From Neelides folsomi (lineage: Eukaryota > Arthropoda > Collembola > Neelipleona > Neelidae), in NCBI GenBank assembly GCA_034687125.1, contig JAQGBZ010000071.1, forward strand, positions 163,279 to 227,278: DNA of 64,000 nt, written 5' to 3'. Under the pieces are notes generated by a model. The model was not told the origin of the DNA and searched no databases. It was given only the letters and a program-made list of their open reading frames with translations. Made by a program: the position numbers and the translations under genes. Positions 23,501-37,139 of the stretch are shown piece after piece. Numbering within the stretch: position 1 is the first letter of the stretch; each line of letters begins with the position of its first letter.

Positions 23501-26500
23501 TATGCTTATACTAGAATCTCGGGTAGCATTTAAAATATTATGCACATTACATGTAAAAATAAAATTTTGTTTAGGTAAAACAATAAGATTCAAAAAGTTT
23601 TGTTATAAATTGAAAATCTTCTTGAACGGTTGAAGATGAGTAAGTTTAGTAGCTCTAATCGCTGTTGAGCTTCTTAAATCCTAATCTTGGGAGATAAGGC
23701 CAGAGATTGGATTTTAGCAGGATGAGTTGAGTTCCGGGAGTGTCAGGATGTCAAAAAAGTTTTACATGGTTTTGTTTGGGGAAGGAATAAAAAGGTCCAT
23801 GTGTGTCTCCTTCAATATTAATGAGATTCCGCCGGATTCTAAATATTGGTGTCTGGGGGGCCACAATTGTAAAGAAGTTGTTTTTTTCCGCGGCTCCATC
23901 CAATCTCGTGAAATCACTCCTTTAGTTCTATTAGACTTCTTTTGCCCTCGATCCATTTGAAGGGATGTGAGAAGGATCCAAGTTGGACTTGAAAACTTGA
24001 TGGAGATGAAGAGACCGAAATGCAAGGAATTCCAAATTCCACGGAACGAAGGGGGGAGAAAAAGAAGAAGGGGAAACGAAGAAAATTGGCAGAATTGACT
24101 CGACAAATAAAGTCATCTATTTAATCTCCCTTTCCTATTACTATTCTTTTCGATGGCCCTTTTCCCATTTCCGATTCGATCTTTCTCCAAGTATTGAGTT
24201 CCAAAGGTTCTCTGATTCAATACACCATGAGATAATGCGTAAGTGAAACACTCGAAGAATTTGAAAACAATTCATTTTACTGGACGCTTTCTCTTCAATT
24301 GTTCCATTTGTATGGGATAGAGGACAATAAAAAGTTTACCACTTTCAAATTTTCAATTTCATTAAATAAAATTAAATAAATTTTAATAAAGTTGGATATT
24401 ATGCGTATTTAACAACCAAAACAAAAGCTGTAAATTCAATGTTCACAAAGTTCTGGTCATAATTTGTGAGGAATCTGATGAGAATGACAGATGTACGAGG
24501 GCAGACGGTGAGTAAAAGGCATTTTTATTATGAAATGCAGAAGAGTTTGGAGATAAATCAAGGAATTCGATTACAGGAGAGCCATTAAGAGCATTAATGG
24601 TGTTTAAGGTGGAAGTTGAGGGAGAATAAGGTTCATTTGGTCGGGTATGGTCGAGTATCATAAAATAGTTTATTAGGATGCTCTGGAATCTCCTCCAGAG
24701 TAATTGGCAGATTTTTTGACGTCGTCGACAGAGAGGCACGACGCCTAAAAATTTAAGCGACAGAAGGATCGTTGTAATGACACACGTCAGAGAACGTCGT
24801 CTGAATTTTTATCGCTCCTCGTCATTAAGTTGGGATCTTAAAGGGGGTTTTCATCCCCTTTCCAGTTCCTGTCTGCAATGTATGACATCTCCGTTTCACT
24901 CCAAACACCGACTTCAAAACTCTCCACATTAATGGTTAAGAAAACATCGGAAAACCTAATTTTCTTTTTATCATCTCCACTTACATAGGAGAGTTGTGCA
25001 TTTCCATTTATTACCCTCACAGTTTATTTTATCATCCACCGGCTCAGGAGTGAAAATTACACGCAGCTCTTCTCTTGAGCTCTTATGTATTATACAATAT
25101 TATAAGAATGGTAGTTACCACTTATGTTGTATAGCCTAGAATTAATGAGCTGCCTTTATCGTTCCTCATATTCGAAAGGATGTTAGTGAATTTCAGACAA
25201 GTTGCGTGAAACATAAAAATAGGATCATCATACGTATGTTAAGAACTTCCTATACCTATACTGTAGTATGTGTATAAAGTCCAAGATGACTAGATTTAAT
25301 TTAAAGAATAATAAATGTTTCCATTAATCTCGAATTTATTACATCGTAAAGTTAATATTTCCATATCTTAGAGAAATGGATAATTAGCAAAGAAGGAACC
25401 CTCATTTGTTCAACATGAAACCACCAAATATAAAATACGTAACTAAAAGTATACAAAGTTTATTAAGAGACACGTAGATCCTTTTATACTCCTTTGAAAG
25501 GAAAATTAATTAATTTTAATATGGTGAATAGGAAATTGAGAAATGATGAAAAGTTGTGTAAAGATGTTGTAAGGGAATCCTCATCGCATTAGAGACTGTT
25601 TATGGTCGCGGAAGAACTTTTTTTATCCGAGCCTAAAAGTACGTTAGATGAAAATAACTTTTCCCTTCTCGCTGTGTAAAGTTTCTTCAAGTTGGCTTAG
25701 GACTTACTTCTTAACTTTCTACTTTGGACACTCACTCTATTTTAAATAGTTTGGAAAATCCTTAAAGCCCAGTTACCAGCAACCAAAAGTGTGCCGTCCC
25801 AATCGTAAAAACTTTCCAAAGGTGTTTAGGAAATAAATAGAGAAAAGAAAAAGAAAAGCGGTGGAGGTTGAAAAAGAATTATTGTTTAATTAAGATGTCT
25901 TCAGATGTCCATCTACCCCTTGACATGGATTGAGAGAGTTTGAGATTGTGTTTGCATCTCTACCATCTGGCCCACGATCCCGTCCCCGACACCCCTCATT
26001 ATTTCAAATAAGGGCAAATGTGGAGGCCGAATTTAATTTACTCCTGACGGGAATTGATGAAGGAAATCCATTTCCGCCATTCCGCCCTGTTCAATCCCTT
26101 CAATGGATAAAAAATCAGTCATTGTTAAGAATAACAATTTGAAAACATCTTGATCTTTCTCCCCGGCCCTTTTTAGCCCTTTGGTCCACTAATGACATGG
26201 AGGGCGTTGAAAAATTTTACAAAGAGTTTCAGAGCTTCGTTCCCCCTTTAAGGGTAAGTGAAAGAAGTAATTCCAGTTGGGTTCAACTCGAAAACAACTT
26301 TACACTTGAACAAAAGTGAAATCCCAACTTTTGACTCGAGGGAAACACAATGGAAGTGGTGGGGTTTGTTCGAGAGCGGTTAGAATTTTAAAAATTAAAT
26401 TAAAAAATAATTGTGACAAGGAGCAGTTGTGAGGACAGGGAATGTTACTCAGCCGGAATCTCCACACTTTGGGTCTCCTTCATTAATAAACGTCAGAGGG

Positions 26501-28626
26501 ATTGTGAGCGAGAGCAAGTATCTTTCTAAATTAATGAACGAATTAGTTCACTCCCCTTCCAGATCCCTAAATGAAATAAGCAAGAATGACAAATTCGAGT
26601 GATTATCATCAATCTCTCCATTGTATTGTTCGAATAAAGAATTCTTTCCTTTTCTCCGTTTTCTTTCTTTTAATGAAAACAAGTGAGGAAACTCGGTGTT
26701 CTTTTATTATCATAATAAATCTTTAATTATCTAACCTAGCAACTTGATGTTTATGCAACCAAAGTACACGATTATTCAATTCGCAAAGTGAAGTTGAAAA
26801 ATGTGGGGCAAATCAAAGTGCAAGTTGGGGGACGGAACATATTTTTGGCAAAGAATAGGAATTTTGGGTAATTTTCAAATTAGTCGTGGGAAGTCAAGTG
26901 GAAGTCAAACTTGAATTCAAAAGTAACTTGTTTGAAACCGACTCACGGAAATAAAGTTAAACCTTTCCAACTTTTTTCACTATTTTGAGAATTAAGGTTA
27001 GGAGACGGAGAAAAGACGGATCCCATTTGCCCTCAACTTTGAGACGTAAAAATGTGCTTCATCCAACGTGTCAACTGCATCTGGTTTCGGAATTTAGTGT
27101 CTGCACCAACTGACTTCTCACTCGTCCTCGCTTCAGTCCTCGGCAATCCCCAATCATTCTATTATCGCCCGAAAGTCTTCCCTATTCATCCCAAGACCCT
27201 GATTCAATTACCCCGACATGGTTTCATGGCATTCATGGTAAACTGGTCCCAGACAACCAATCAGTTCTCCTAAAGCGAAAATACAATTCTTCAGACTTCA
27301 TCCAAACAGTCCAAGTTGATGGCTTCTCATATATCATTATGACTTCATGCATCATTTCTTAATTGCATTTTATACACTCTATATTTTTCAACATTTTAAC
27401 TTGAAATCAATATTTAAAAATTGAGAATTTTTGATGTTAAACATTTATCAACATCTTCTTAACTTGTCTTGTCATTTCAAATCCCAAGCTGCTTCACCAA
27501 AGACACCATTAGGTTAAAAGTCATAAGTGTAATACACTTTGCTAAAAATATTAAAACATTAAATAAATATTAGACGAAGAAAAATTTCCTAAAGACCGCT
27601 AAGTCTTTTAAGCTGTTTGATCCCTTAGGTGTAGATGAGGATAGGGAGTTTATATTGCTAATATTAATATAAGACTGGTCAGAGGCCATCGATCATATAG
27701 GCAGGGAGCCGGTGGGACGGTGATAGGAAATGACAGAGAAAATTGTGATGGAGAAGTCGGAAAGTTCTTGAGCCTAAGTGGTTCCCATTAAGTGAGGGAC
27801 TCGAGGGGATAGGGAGGCTGACATGAGAAAATCTCTACAAAATACCACCTGCAACGCCAATCTCCATCTTTTCCCCACAATAGTCGCGAACAGAGCCGGT
27901 GAACCAAAAAGCCTTATCAAAAAATTGGAAGCCCGTGGATCTTTTCAAGCTGACCCATTCTTCCTTCCTTTCAACTATCAACTCATTGTTGGAGCGAATC
28001 TACCAGAATATCCGCCGCCTTTTACTGAGATTAAGCCGCCTTTTAACTTTCTCTCCGCCTTCAAACCTTTTACAACACTTTTCTTCTAACTTTTTTTTAT
28101 CTGCAATGTTGTAAAAATGTGACAGCCGGTGTCATCGGACCATTTTCATTAAAAGTCGATTAAAAGCTGTCGGGACGGTGATTGCAATCTTTAAACTTCT
28201 CCTCGTTTAATCTTCTTTGAGAGGTTTCTTGTTCGGCAGGTTCAATAAATATGGCGCATAAAAGTCCCAAAACGACGTAAAGTGGGGAGGTAAACTGGGG
28301 AGGAAGGGGAGAGTAAACAGGGATTTATTCTCCATTTAAATAAATAGGGAAAGGGAAGTGTGGAAACTTTCAATTTATTTTCAGAAGGGGCCAAGAAAGG
28401 TGTTCACACTTGAGAATCATCCATCACATGGTGGAATGAAGGAAGGTCCTTCGTCTTTCCCCAACTTAAAATTTCCATTTATGAGACAGGGGATAAGGGA
28501 AGAAGTAGATCTTTCAACCTTATCTACTTAGAATTGAAAGGTAAAAAGGGAAATAAACTTGCAAATAATAAGACGTTTATCGTTTTTGTATCTAATTAAG
28601 TTTCTTATAATAAATAAGGGAGCCTA
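20521..28626. other. Gene-poor stretch upstream of the monooxygenase
   Basis: No exon chain or transposon protein could be recognised. The only frame with protein-like composition is at 21556-21756 (-), listed separately. The nearest 300 bp (20550-20850) should hold the monooxygenase promoter. From about 21.3 kb onward the sequence is less AT-rich, with many purine-rich runs and numerous short overlapping frames on both strands that look like chance. Confidence 0.45.
21556..21756 (-). other. Possible unassigned exon
   Basis: A 66-codon frame reads as a plausible protein segment (for example TSLLSYLEAYGDSPISCVYL) with mostly G or C third positions, unlike the AT-ending codons of the real genes in this window. 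An AG lies upstream (AAAATGCCAG) and a GTGAAT donor-like site near its end. I recognise no family and could not link it to other exons. It may be an isolated exon of a gene with remote exons, or a chance frame in GC-richer DNA. Confidence 0.2.
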
Positions 28627-28833
28627 AAATATTGGCCTAATACAGATTTGCCGAGGTAAACAATTTAATTGGCCTAAAATTAAAATGGCCTAAAATTTAA
28701 ATGACCTATGTATTTAATGACCTAATGTTAATATGGCCCAAGTATTTAATGGCATAGTGTTTAAATGGCTTAAAATGGAAATGGCCTACGTATTTAATGT
28801 CCTACATATTTAATGGCATAAGAATATGTTAGT
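28627..28833 (+). repeat. Left TIR of the MULE, with internal tandem subrepeats
   Basis: The 207-bp arm holds about seven degenerate copies of a unit of 20-23 bp related to ATGGCCTAAAATTTAA, between about 28670 and 28815. The right arm has only two or three, so the arms have expanded or contracted unequally. Subterminal arrays of this kind often bind transposase. Confidence 0.8.
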
Positions 28834-29055
28834 TGAATATGTAAAATATAGTAATATAAATTCCAATAGGAATTTCCAATGAAGGTATAAAAATTAGTCT
28901 ATTGAGAAACTGTCTTGTCCTGAACTTGTCTTCACCTTTGTATTTTATCTTATCTATTTTTATATGAATGCAACCGTTTCTTGAATGTGTTCAGCCATAG
29001 GTTAATAAGAATAACCAAAGAGACTACCTTTAATATTTTATAATATACATTGGGT

Positions 29056-30220
29056 TTATTTACACAAAATGTTATGACTACAAAGACACAACTCAGTGGA
29101 GGTGCGTGCAAAAAACATGGCCAGGTGCAAGACATCGAACACGGCGACAACCATGGAAGAAAATGAAGTTTTGAAAGCGTCTGGATTTCACAATCACGCT
29201 CCTATACCAGAAGAAGTGGGTAAGCGTGAATTTATCAATTTCGTTAAAGTTCATCAATCGGAAATACTGAAATCCCAAGAAATATAATTGCTACAGCGAG
29301 TATCAATTTGAAATCCTTCGTCGCGGGAATTGTTTCACCAACTTATTTACTGGCAAGAGAAAAGGCATAAATCGCAAGAGAAAAAGGCATTTGGGGTTTC
29401 CAGTTAATCCACAGAACCTTATTGAACTCGTAATCGAATAAAACAGTGTCATGGTGAAAAATGATAATGGACAAAATGAAAACTTAATTTTATACGATTC
29501 AGCAACTTCATGACAGATGCATCATATTTGGAACACATAAAACTTTAGACTTGCTCGCTAAATCTGAAAACTGGTTTGGAGATGGGACATTTCGATCTTC
29601 ACCTCCTTTATGCAGCTGTATACACTCATTGCAGAACAACATTGTAATTCCGTTTGTATATTTTAATGGCTCGCAGTACTATCGAAGATTATCGAAAAGA
29701 TTTCAATTCTTAAATTCCATGAAAGGTTTAAAGTTCAATCCCAAAACTTTTTTAACGGACTTTGAGTTGCCTGTAATTTCAGCATTCCGCCAAGAATTTC
29801 CCTGGACTTGAATTTTTGCAAATGAGCCACTTTTTTACCACAAACGTTGAAACTCATCGACTATTTCGAGTCTACTTGGATAGGAAAACTACTTCCAATG
29901 GGTACCGACGTGGGGTAAGATTTTCTATTGAATTAAGGAATTGTTTCGACTCCACTCTTGCTAATCTTCCCCGCACAAATAATTCTATCGAATCATGGAA
30001 CAAATCTTTTAACAAATTAATTGGCAATCCACACCCTCAAATTTTCCAATTCATTGAGACATTGAAAAAGGATTACAGCATCTCTAATGTGAAAGCAAAT
30101 CAAAACATTGCTGGGACTCCTGCCACTGAAAGAATGGCTTACAAAAAGCACAACATTGAAAGCAAAATTTTTTCAACTTATCTTTCCGGGCTTGGATACA
30201 ATGTTAAATTTCAAGCTTAA
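29056..30220 (+). pseudogene. MULE transposase pseudogene (FLYWCH finger plus partial MULE domain)
   Basis: A FLYWCH-like start (GFIYTKCYDYKDTTQWRC near 29056) shifts frame into ARCKTSNTATTMEENEVL and SGFHNHAPIPEE. The MULE catalytic region appears at about 29551-29811: NWFGDGTF carries the first acid, and LTDFELPVISAF the second. The next part, expected to hold C-x2-H and the third acid, is missing or scrambled; homology resumes near 29970 with RTNNSIESWNKSFNKLIGN and HPQIFQFIETLKKDY. Stops and frame changes lie near 29287, 29400 and 29810. The copy is inactive. Confidence 0.85.
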
Positions 30221-30538
30221 TTTTTTTTCAATTTGGACTATCGTGTAAAATACAAAAATAAATTTTAAGTTTTATTAAATTGGACAATGTTTTAAAATTT
30301 TACAAAAGTGCTCAGGAGTTAGCCATTTCATTTTTCATTTTTATTTTTTATTGTAAATTTTATTTATTATTATTAATTATATTAATATATTTATTGCCGT
30401 ACATTCAAGGTAATGAGGCTCGTTATCTAGTATGTTTAATTTGTTTCATCTGTCATTAATTCTGTTAATAGTCTTAGCCTAATATTATCAGTATTCCATT
30501 TATTTTAGAAAACATTACTTTTATTATTATTTATATTT

Positions 30539-30658
30539 AACCAACATATTCGTATGCCATTAAATATGTAGGACATTAAATACGTAGGCCATTTCCATTT
30601 TAGGCCAATTAAATTAGGCCATTGTTTACCTCGGCCAATCTGTATTAGGCCAATATTT
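30539..30658 (-). repeat. Right TIR of the MULE
   Basis: A 120-bp arm inverted relative to 28627-28833. Alignment by eye is nearly exact over the outer part and over the inner block containing GGCCTACGTATTTAATGTCC; the middle subrepeats of the left arm are absent. Confidence 0.85.
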
Positions 30659-33600
30659 GATGTTCCCATAAATAATAGTTACTGGTATATGATAGTGCAA
30701 GTGTTATAAAGATTAGTTATGTATTTAGTTAGTAGTGGATTAGTAATGATTCTTAATCATGAAATCATAATGGAGTTTTTGGTATATGTACCAATATAAA
30801 TGCAGGGCAATTAACGTGAGACATAAACCTTAAGACGTAAACATAAACTAGCAATATTTAGAGATCATCTTCCGATTATCTTAGGCGAGTGGAGTTGTGT
30901 AATGGAAACAATGCTCATTAAGTGTCCACAAATGTTCTTGGTTTAATCAAGAAAAGATGAGAGAAGGGGGAGAGGAAAACACTTGATGCTGGGTTAATTC
31001 CTCACCGCGCTACTCAAATGGTCTGAAGACCAAGAGGAATGAGCTCCGAGTTTATTGTTGAATAAATCGAGAAGATCGGGAAGGAATGGAAGATAAAACG
31101 GGTGAAGGAAAGTGCACTTGTATTCCAATTAGACGGCTCTTCATCCACAATCACCTCACCTACCCTCTTCAACTCCTAGGATGAGAGCTTAATAGGAATC
31201 CCTTCATCTTCCCCCATCATTCTCACTCTTATGACTCTTATAAAACTTAATATCTTGATTTAGCGATCATTTTCTTTACACGAACTCATGCTTAGGTCAT
31301 AAAATAAATACATAAAAGGACAGGCATTAAGTTCTTAATGATTTAAGGTAAATCATTTAGAAATTATATTTAATAATCTTTCAATCTTGACAAAAAGGTC
31401 ATTAAATCAATCGCTTATAAAATACAGTTAGGTAATATGAAAAATCAATAAATTATTTAAGTTTAATAGTACTTTAAATAATAAGTTATTTATATATTTT
31501 TGTACGCATCCTTGATTATATTTCCACCCTGTATGTAATATTGGATAAGAATACCTAAACATAAAACCTGGATGTTTGAGTATAATTAGTGTTGTAATGA
31601 AATGAGAAATTCTCTGCATGAGTTTGGGCTTTGATGAGGTTTTAATGGTAAGAGATGAGAGGCGTCCGATCACCATTAAAAGCAGTTTCATTCCCAGTAA
31701 GTGGAGATTCATCGGCCTTCTCATCAGTGGAAGGAGGAATTGCGGAAGAGTTGGAGCCAGCTGTGCTCAGCTCCTTCCGGTGTCAGAAGGAGTTTTCCTC
31801 CCCGTGTGGAGATCCCCAACGGAGAAGGAAGCCTCTCATCGTATCATCTGCTCCACTTCAAATCATCTCTTTCTGACCACGAACATAATCTAATCTCTCA
31901 ACTAGGAGGGAAATGAATTTTTCCTCCTTTTTGCCTTTTGGGCTGAGGGGAATAATTAAATTAACGAAGCTCCTTTGGAAGAAAGAGGGGGATAAGATTT
32001 CCTTTTTACTACAACCCGACATTCTTCCTTTTATTTCTTTCATCCCTCCACGCACTTTCTCCCTTTATCTCTCACTCGTTAGACGCTTTGTTTGCTCCTT
32101 CACCGCTCAAACATCAAGCCCCTTTACCCTTCTGTTTGGATTCAATTAAACAATCTATTTTTTTTTATTAAATCGCATGATTCATCCCATTTATCAAAGA
32201 CAATTAAATCATTAATTACTCTAATTAAGCTTCCTCTCAATTAATCATTCAAATGAAATTAAGTTTGGAAGCTACGTTATTTTATATGCAAAGCTCATAA
32301 TAATCTTAATTGGTATAATTTGTCCAATTCCTTTCATCTTTTCTTTTAAGATCGGTTAATTTGGCTCATAAGTGAATTCGTAAATGGAGTTAAAAGGGAG
32401 GATTCGCGGTTGATTTTGGTTTCCGCTCCTTTCTTATTGTGGTGAAGGTGAAGATGAGGGCGGGAGAGGGAGGGTGGTTTTCCCATGAGAGAAAATGTCA
32501 TTTCTCTTCTCGTCTTCTCCCTCAAGTTAGCACTTTGCCCAATAAATTATTTAGAGTTCTCAACTCTTCATTCATTATCTCCGCCCTTGTTGAGTCCAAT
32601 GAAGTTGGAGATCCCTTAAAAAGGTCGACTCTGCCTGGCAGTCGATGGCTTCTTTCACTGCCCTCTCCCCTCACTTGTAATAGTCCGCCCATCAATTATT
32701 CTTCCCGCACCCTCTCATAAAAGGACGAAGGGCAAGGAAAAATCTGAGATTCTTTTCATGACTTTCCCTGGGATCAAAAGATCCCTCGATGCCCTCTCGT
32801 TTTCCATTATCAGGGAATTCCTCATTAAAAGTAAACTTGATACCTTCCCACTCTCCGCCCGACTTTTCCCCACATACTAATGAGAAATAATTTAATTATT
32901 CATGAGTCAATTGGCTTTACTGGATAAACAACTCCACGTAACGGCCCATGGTCCCTGCCCTTCACCATGAATGGGGAATCGGAAAAGTTGAAAATGCAAA
33001 TCTTTGAAGAGAGGGGAGACAGCGGGTGAGTTGGAGATTGAGAGGAACAAGGGATTGCAATTAGGGGTTGGAGGCTCTCGAGGTGGTTAAAGCCTCTTTG
33101 GGGAAAACAACAGCTCTATTCAAATCCTTCTCCGAAGAAGACAATTGAAATACACACATTCGCACACAAAGGCTCATCGATCATTTCTGATTATCCTTTT
33201 AACACGGCCACTGTGACATTTCCTCGGCGAAGAAGCGAAGAGGAAAATAGCCGCTCCAACTTATAGGTCTATTTGAAGGAGGAGAAGAGTGAAAATCCGA
33301 TTTCCTCTCCTTCATTCACTTCCGAGTGCAATGGTAAATGAGTAAAATGAATTGCTCGAATGGATACGCCTTTATTGAGTTCCGAGGCCTCCTGTGTGTC
33401 CTATCATCCACATCACATCCACACGACCGGCTCAAATCTCTCGATATTCTTTGTGCAATGCTGTTTTTTATGTTTAAAGCCGCTTTCGGGGAGTCCGAGT
33501 GATTCATCGGCCCAACTCCACCCATTTGTGCTTCATTAGGGAGACTCAAGGGGTCTCATTCTGATTCATCATTCCCCATTTGCATCATCATCATCCTTCG

Positions 33601-36600
33601 ACAGCCATCGCATCATTCATCTTTATGGGAAGATACCTCGACTCGCAAACACTGGGAGGGAGGGAAACGACCGGGGTTCAATAAACATCTGCACTTGTGA
33701 TTCAATTAGAGACCCATGAATGGGATGATTCCTCTTGAGTGAAAAGTCTTGATTATGAAGAACCATTACCACATTACCAGCTTGATTCTTTCCCCAAATT
33801 ACATGTCGAGAATATATCTTTGCATCATGAATTTAGTCTTGCTAATGCTCCATAATCTGCTTCATAAGTAATAAGGGCTTAAACTAAAGGTTGAATATTG
33901 ATGATTTAATATTGATCATACGATACATATAGCATAATACGAGTATTTGTATAGTGTAATATACTAACATAGTAATATTTATAGTAAAAGAAATTGCATG
34001 GTTGAATGTGATTAAAATTGACATTATCACTATGAAAGTGGCAAGTGGTGCATTATGCTCGTATGTTTGAATGTGAATGACCGTTTTGGTCAATGTGTGT
34101 GATTTGATGCGAAATTTTAATGAAACGGGGAAATGTAGGTTGACTGAGAGTCGTGATATTTGTAAATGTCAATATTGAGTATGTGATAGTTTCTTTTGGG
34201 GAGTGAGGAGTCTTTTCAATGCCCAAGCCGAACAAGTCGGGTGTGAATTTTGAAGGGAGGACGAAGGATGCGGTCGCGTGGCTTGAACAAAATGTTCGCC
34301 CATCGGGCCCATTCAATTCCGGGACCCATGCGAATGGAGCTCATCTCCCTATGCCACTTATTTTTCCATGCCCCAATCACCCGCATAACTTCGCCACTCC
34401 CCATTGGAAACATTTCGACCCATTTTCATTTACGTGTCATCAGCAGATTTTATAACTCACATCTCCCAACGATCTCCCTGATTCTTTGTCAAATGAACAA
34501 TAGGCTTTCTCATGCTCCCCTCCAATACTTCAATTGGTTCATTAGTTAGTTCATCGGTTCCCGAATTCTTTCATTTTACCCTTTTCCATGTATGTATATT
34601 TTCCATAAACTACATGGGCCATTGTTTAACCCACTTTCCCAGAATAACAATGAAATCATCAACAACATTTTTGAAATGAGCAAATAATAACAATATTAAT
34701 ATTGATACATTAACACACATTCTAGTATTTGTATTTCAGTATTTATTCAAGATTAATTAGAAACTGTTTATATTATTTTTATTTTAAAACATATTAATTT
34801 ACAAATATAATTTATTTAATGGAAAATTTAATCAGCAATTTCTAATTTATGATATTTTTAGATTTTAATGCATGGTAAAGTTTTATACCTTTCTTTTAAT
34901 GCGTGTAGTTTAGATTCTCTTTTACTGTTTCATTTCAAGAAAGTTTGAAGACATTAATGTAATAAGAAAAGATGCCTCCTGGGCTTGAAGAAACTTCAAG
35001 AGTCTAATAATCTCAATGTGTGTAATGGAATAAGGCCGGGTAATATAATAAGGTTTCTCCTACGGATGGAATTAAATTATATAAGAGAAAGCTCAAGTTG
35101 AGTTGATTGAATTGAGAAGAGGAACGCGGTCCACTTGCGGCTCAATGTCTCTTATTATTAGCAGTAACAAATAGAGAGATTATATACTCTATGTCATAAA
35201 TAAGTTACATACAGTATTTACTAATAACCAAAGTCTTTTACCTTCAATATTACCCATGTTATGGTGAAGTTATGCTATATAAACATATTGTGTAGTTAAT
35301 TATATAATGTAACATACTTATAAATAGCTACATTTGGCTATACCATTTATTTACTTTATGTTAGGTACATTATATTATCTTCTATGATATCTTTTACTTA
35401 ATCTAAAGTATTCTGAACATGACATGTTTTGTTTTCAAGAAAGCTCATAGGTAAATGAACTTTCGTTTTTTATATTATCAGTACAATAGATTTGGTATGA
35501 TGTACGGATATTTATTTGTATTTATGTCCAAGCATTTGTTTAATTCGACTATTCGAAAGAGTCTTCCTTTGGCTCATTAATTTAATTTAAATGTATTCAC
35601 ATGTCAGAAGCTACTATACTATTTAATGAATACTATTTAATGTAAATAGTGAATTTTAATTTTTAAAGATACTTAATCTATAATAGTAAACTCTTAATAT
35701 TTTAAAGTAGATAATTTCATCAATTGAAATATAAAAATATTAGAGGGAGTTTTTTGTTTAAAGATTGAGAAAATGAGTTTGATAAGATCCATTGTCTTCT
35801 CCATGTCTTTCTCTTTACTGTTTTGGCAAGAAAGTGAATGGGGCTGGGAAAGGTAATTTGTCAGTAGGTTTAGGGCCTTATTAGAATTAATTAAAGGTTT
35901 CCCCTCTTGATTACTTCAGCTTTCCTCTCCCGCCTCTCTCCGCATATTATCTCTAATGCTCTTTATTGAGTATTATTCTCCGATGAGGGATCCTCATCGA
36001 GTTTCAGCCTCCACGTTCTCTGGAGTTTCCGAGGATTACGCAAAGCTCCCCTTCCCCTTCATCCTATCAGTCTCATTTCTTTCATCAAAATTCTTTCTTC
36101 GTCTCGGATTCTTTACCAGCTTACTTATTTGTTTCAACGGTTCCCTTGATGTTGAGGAAATTTGAGCAATTTATTCAATGCTTGTTATTCAGTTATAACC
36201 ATCGATGAAAAGATGACAGAATGGGAAAAGAACACAAGATTGATGAAATGGATGCGGAGGGGAGTCTGTAAAAAAAGCTCCAATAGTTAATTCGATCTCA
36301 TGGGATCATCAAATCTGGTTTGTCATTCAAATTTTCTTTCATGTGGAAGTGAACTTATAAAAGGAAAAATTTAAAGTAGGAGAATAGATGGATTGAAAGA
36401 GTTGGATCAACTGTATAATTCTCCTAGTGCAGTGATGAGATTTGAAGAGTAATCAATTTGCTTAAACTTATAAATTCAATAACATACATGGGAGATCCAT
36501 CAAATCTCATTTCATTTAGGTAATACATACTACATGAAATAACGAGCAATTGGATAGGTTGTAATAGGGTTCTTCTCTTCAATGGAGTATTTTATATTAT

Positions 36601-37059
36601 AAATTCAGCATTTGAGATTTGAGAACTTAATTACTTTCATTAGATTTGTCCCCTTCCAATTCAATATAAAAGTGTATTTAGAATGAAGATTTACATACAA
36701 GTACTAGTAATTTGAAAAGAATTTACCTTATGAAAGCAGTGTAATTTATTATAAATGTTAAATGTAAGTAATATGTATGTATGTGCAACATGATGTAAAC
36801 ATTTACCTAAATATGTATACCTAGTCAATTTTAATTTACGGCGGTGTTAATAAAAATGTAATTGTTACAAATCTTAATATGAGAAAAAAGATAAGGAAGC
36901 AGAGCGTGAGAAATAAACAGTTTACAATTTTGATCCCTCGTGATGCTTGTTTACAATATAACTTGATATTTGAATAGTGACAGATATTTAGATTCTATCA
37001 TATAAAGAAGTTATCAAATATTAATGGGTAAATTAAATTTTGTTTAGGAGTTATGTATG
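30659..37059. other. Gene-poor stretch
   Basis: No gene, RNA or transposon protein recognised. From 30.9 to 34.6 kb the sequence is less AT-rich, with short frames on both strands; the frame at 34219-34455 (+) has GC-rich third positions but no known motif. From about 34.7 kb the sequence turns strongly AT-rich and has almost no open frames. Confidence 0.45.
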
Positions 37060-37139
37060 TACAGGATGGGCCATAAGTTGCTTTCTTTTTTAAATAAACC
37101 AATGTATAAAAAAGAAAGCAACTTATGGGCCATCCTGTA
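37060..37139. mobile_element. Small hairpin MITE, copy 2
   Basis: An 80-bp near-perfect palindrome: TACAGGATGGGCCATAAGTT then GCTTTCTTTTTT, a loop of about 18 bp, and the exact inverse ending CATCCTGTA. TA lies at both outer edges. It shares the GGGCCATAAGT core with copies 1 and 3 but has GTTGC where they have GTATC, so it is a subfamily variant. The arm match suggests a young insertion. Confidence 0.85.

Larger units (their letters stand above)
28627..30658 (+). mobile_element. Decayed MULE DNA transposon with long terminal inverted repeats
   Basis: The left end (28627-28833) and right end (30539-30658) are inverted copies of each other. Both begin AAATATTGGCCTAATACAGA inward from the outer edge and finish at the inner edge with AATATGTT-GTT; the left arm is about 87 bp longer because of extra subrepeats. 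Between them lies a broken MULE transposase with a FLYWCH-type zinc finger. About 2.03 kb in total. I saw no 8-9 bp target duplication at the flanks (GGGAGCCTA against GATGTTCCC), consistent with age or later change. Confidence 0.85.

Noticed and set aside
28990-29025. Minus strand has TCTTTGGTTAT, the first 11 bases of miR-9
   Set aside because: The rest of the mature miR-9 sequence is not there, no matching star arm is visible, and it lies inside the decayed MULE. A chance match is the simplest reading.
28630-30660. The repeated GGCCTAAAAT units considered as a CRISPR-like array
   Set aside because: Unit length and spacing drift, spacers are absent, and the arrays are the inverted ends of a eukaryotic DNA transposon.
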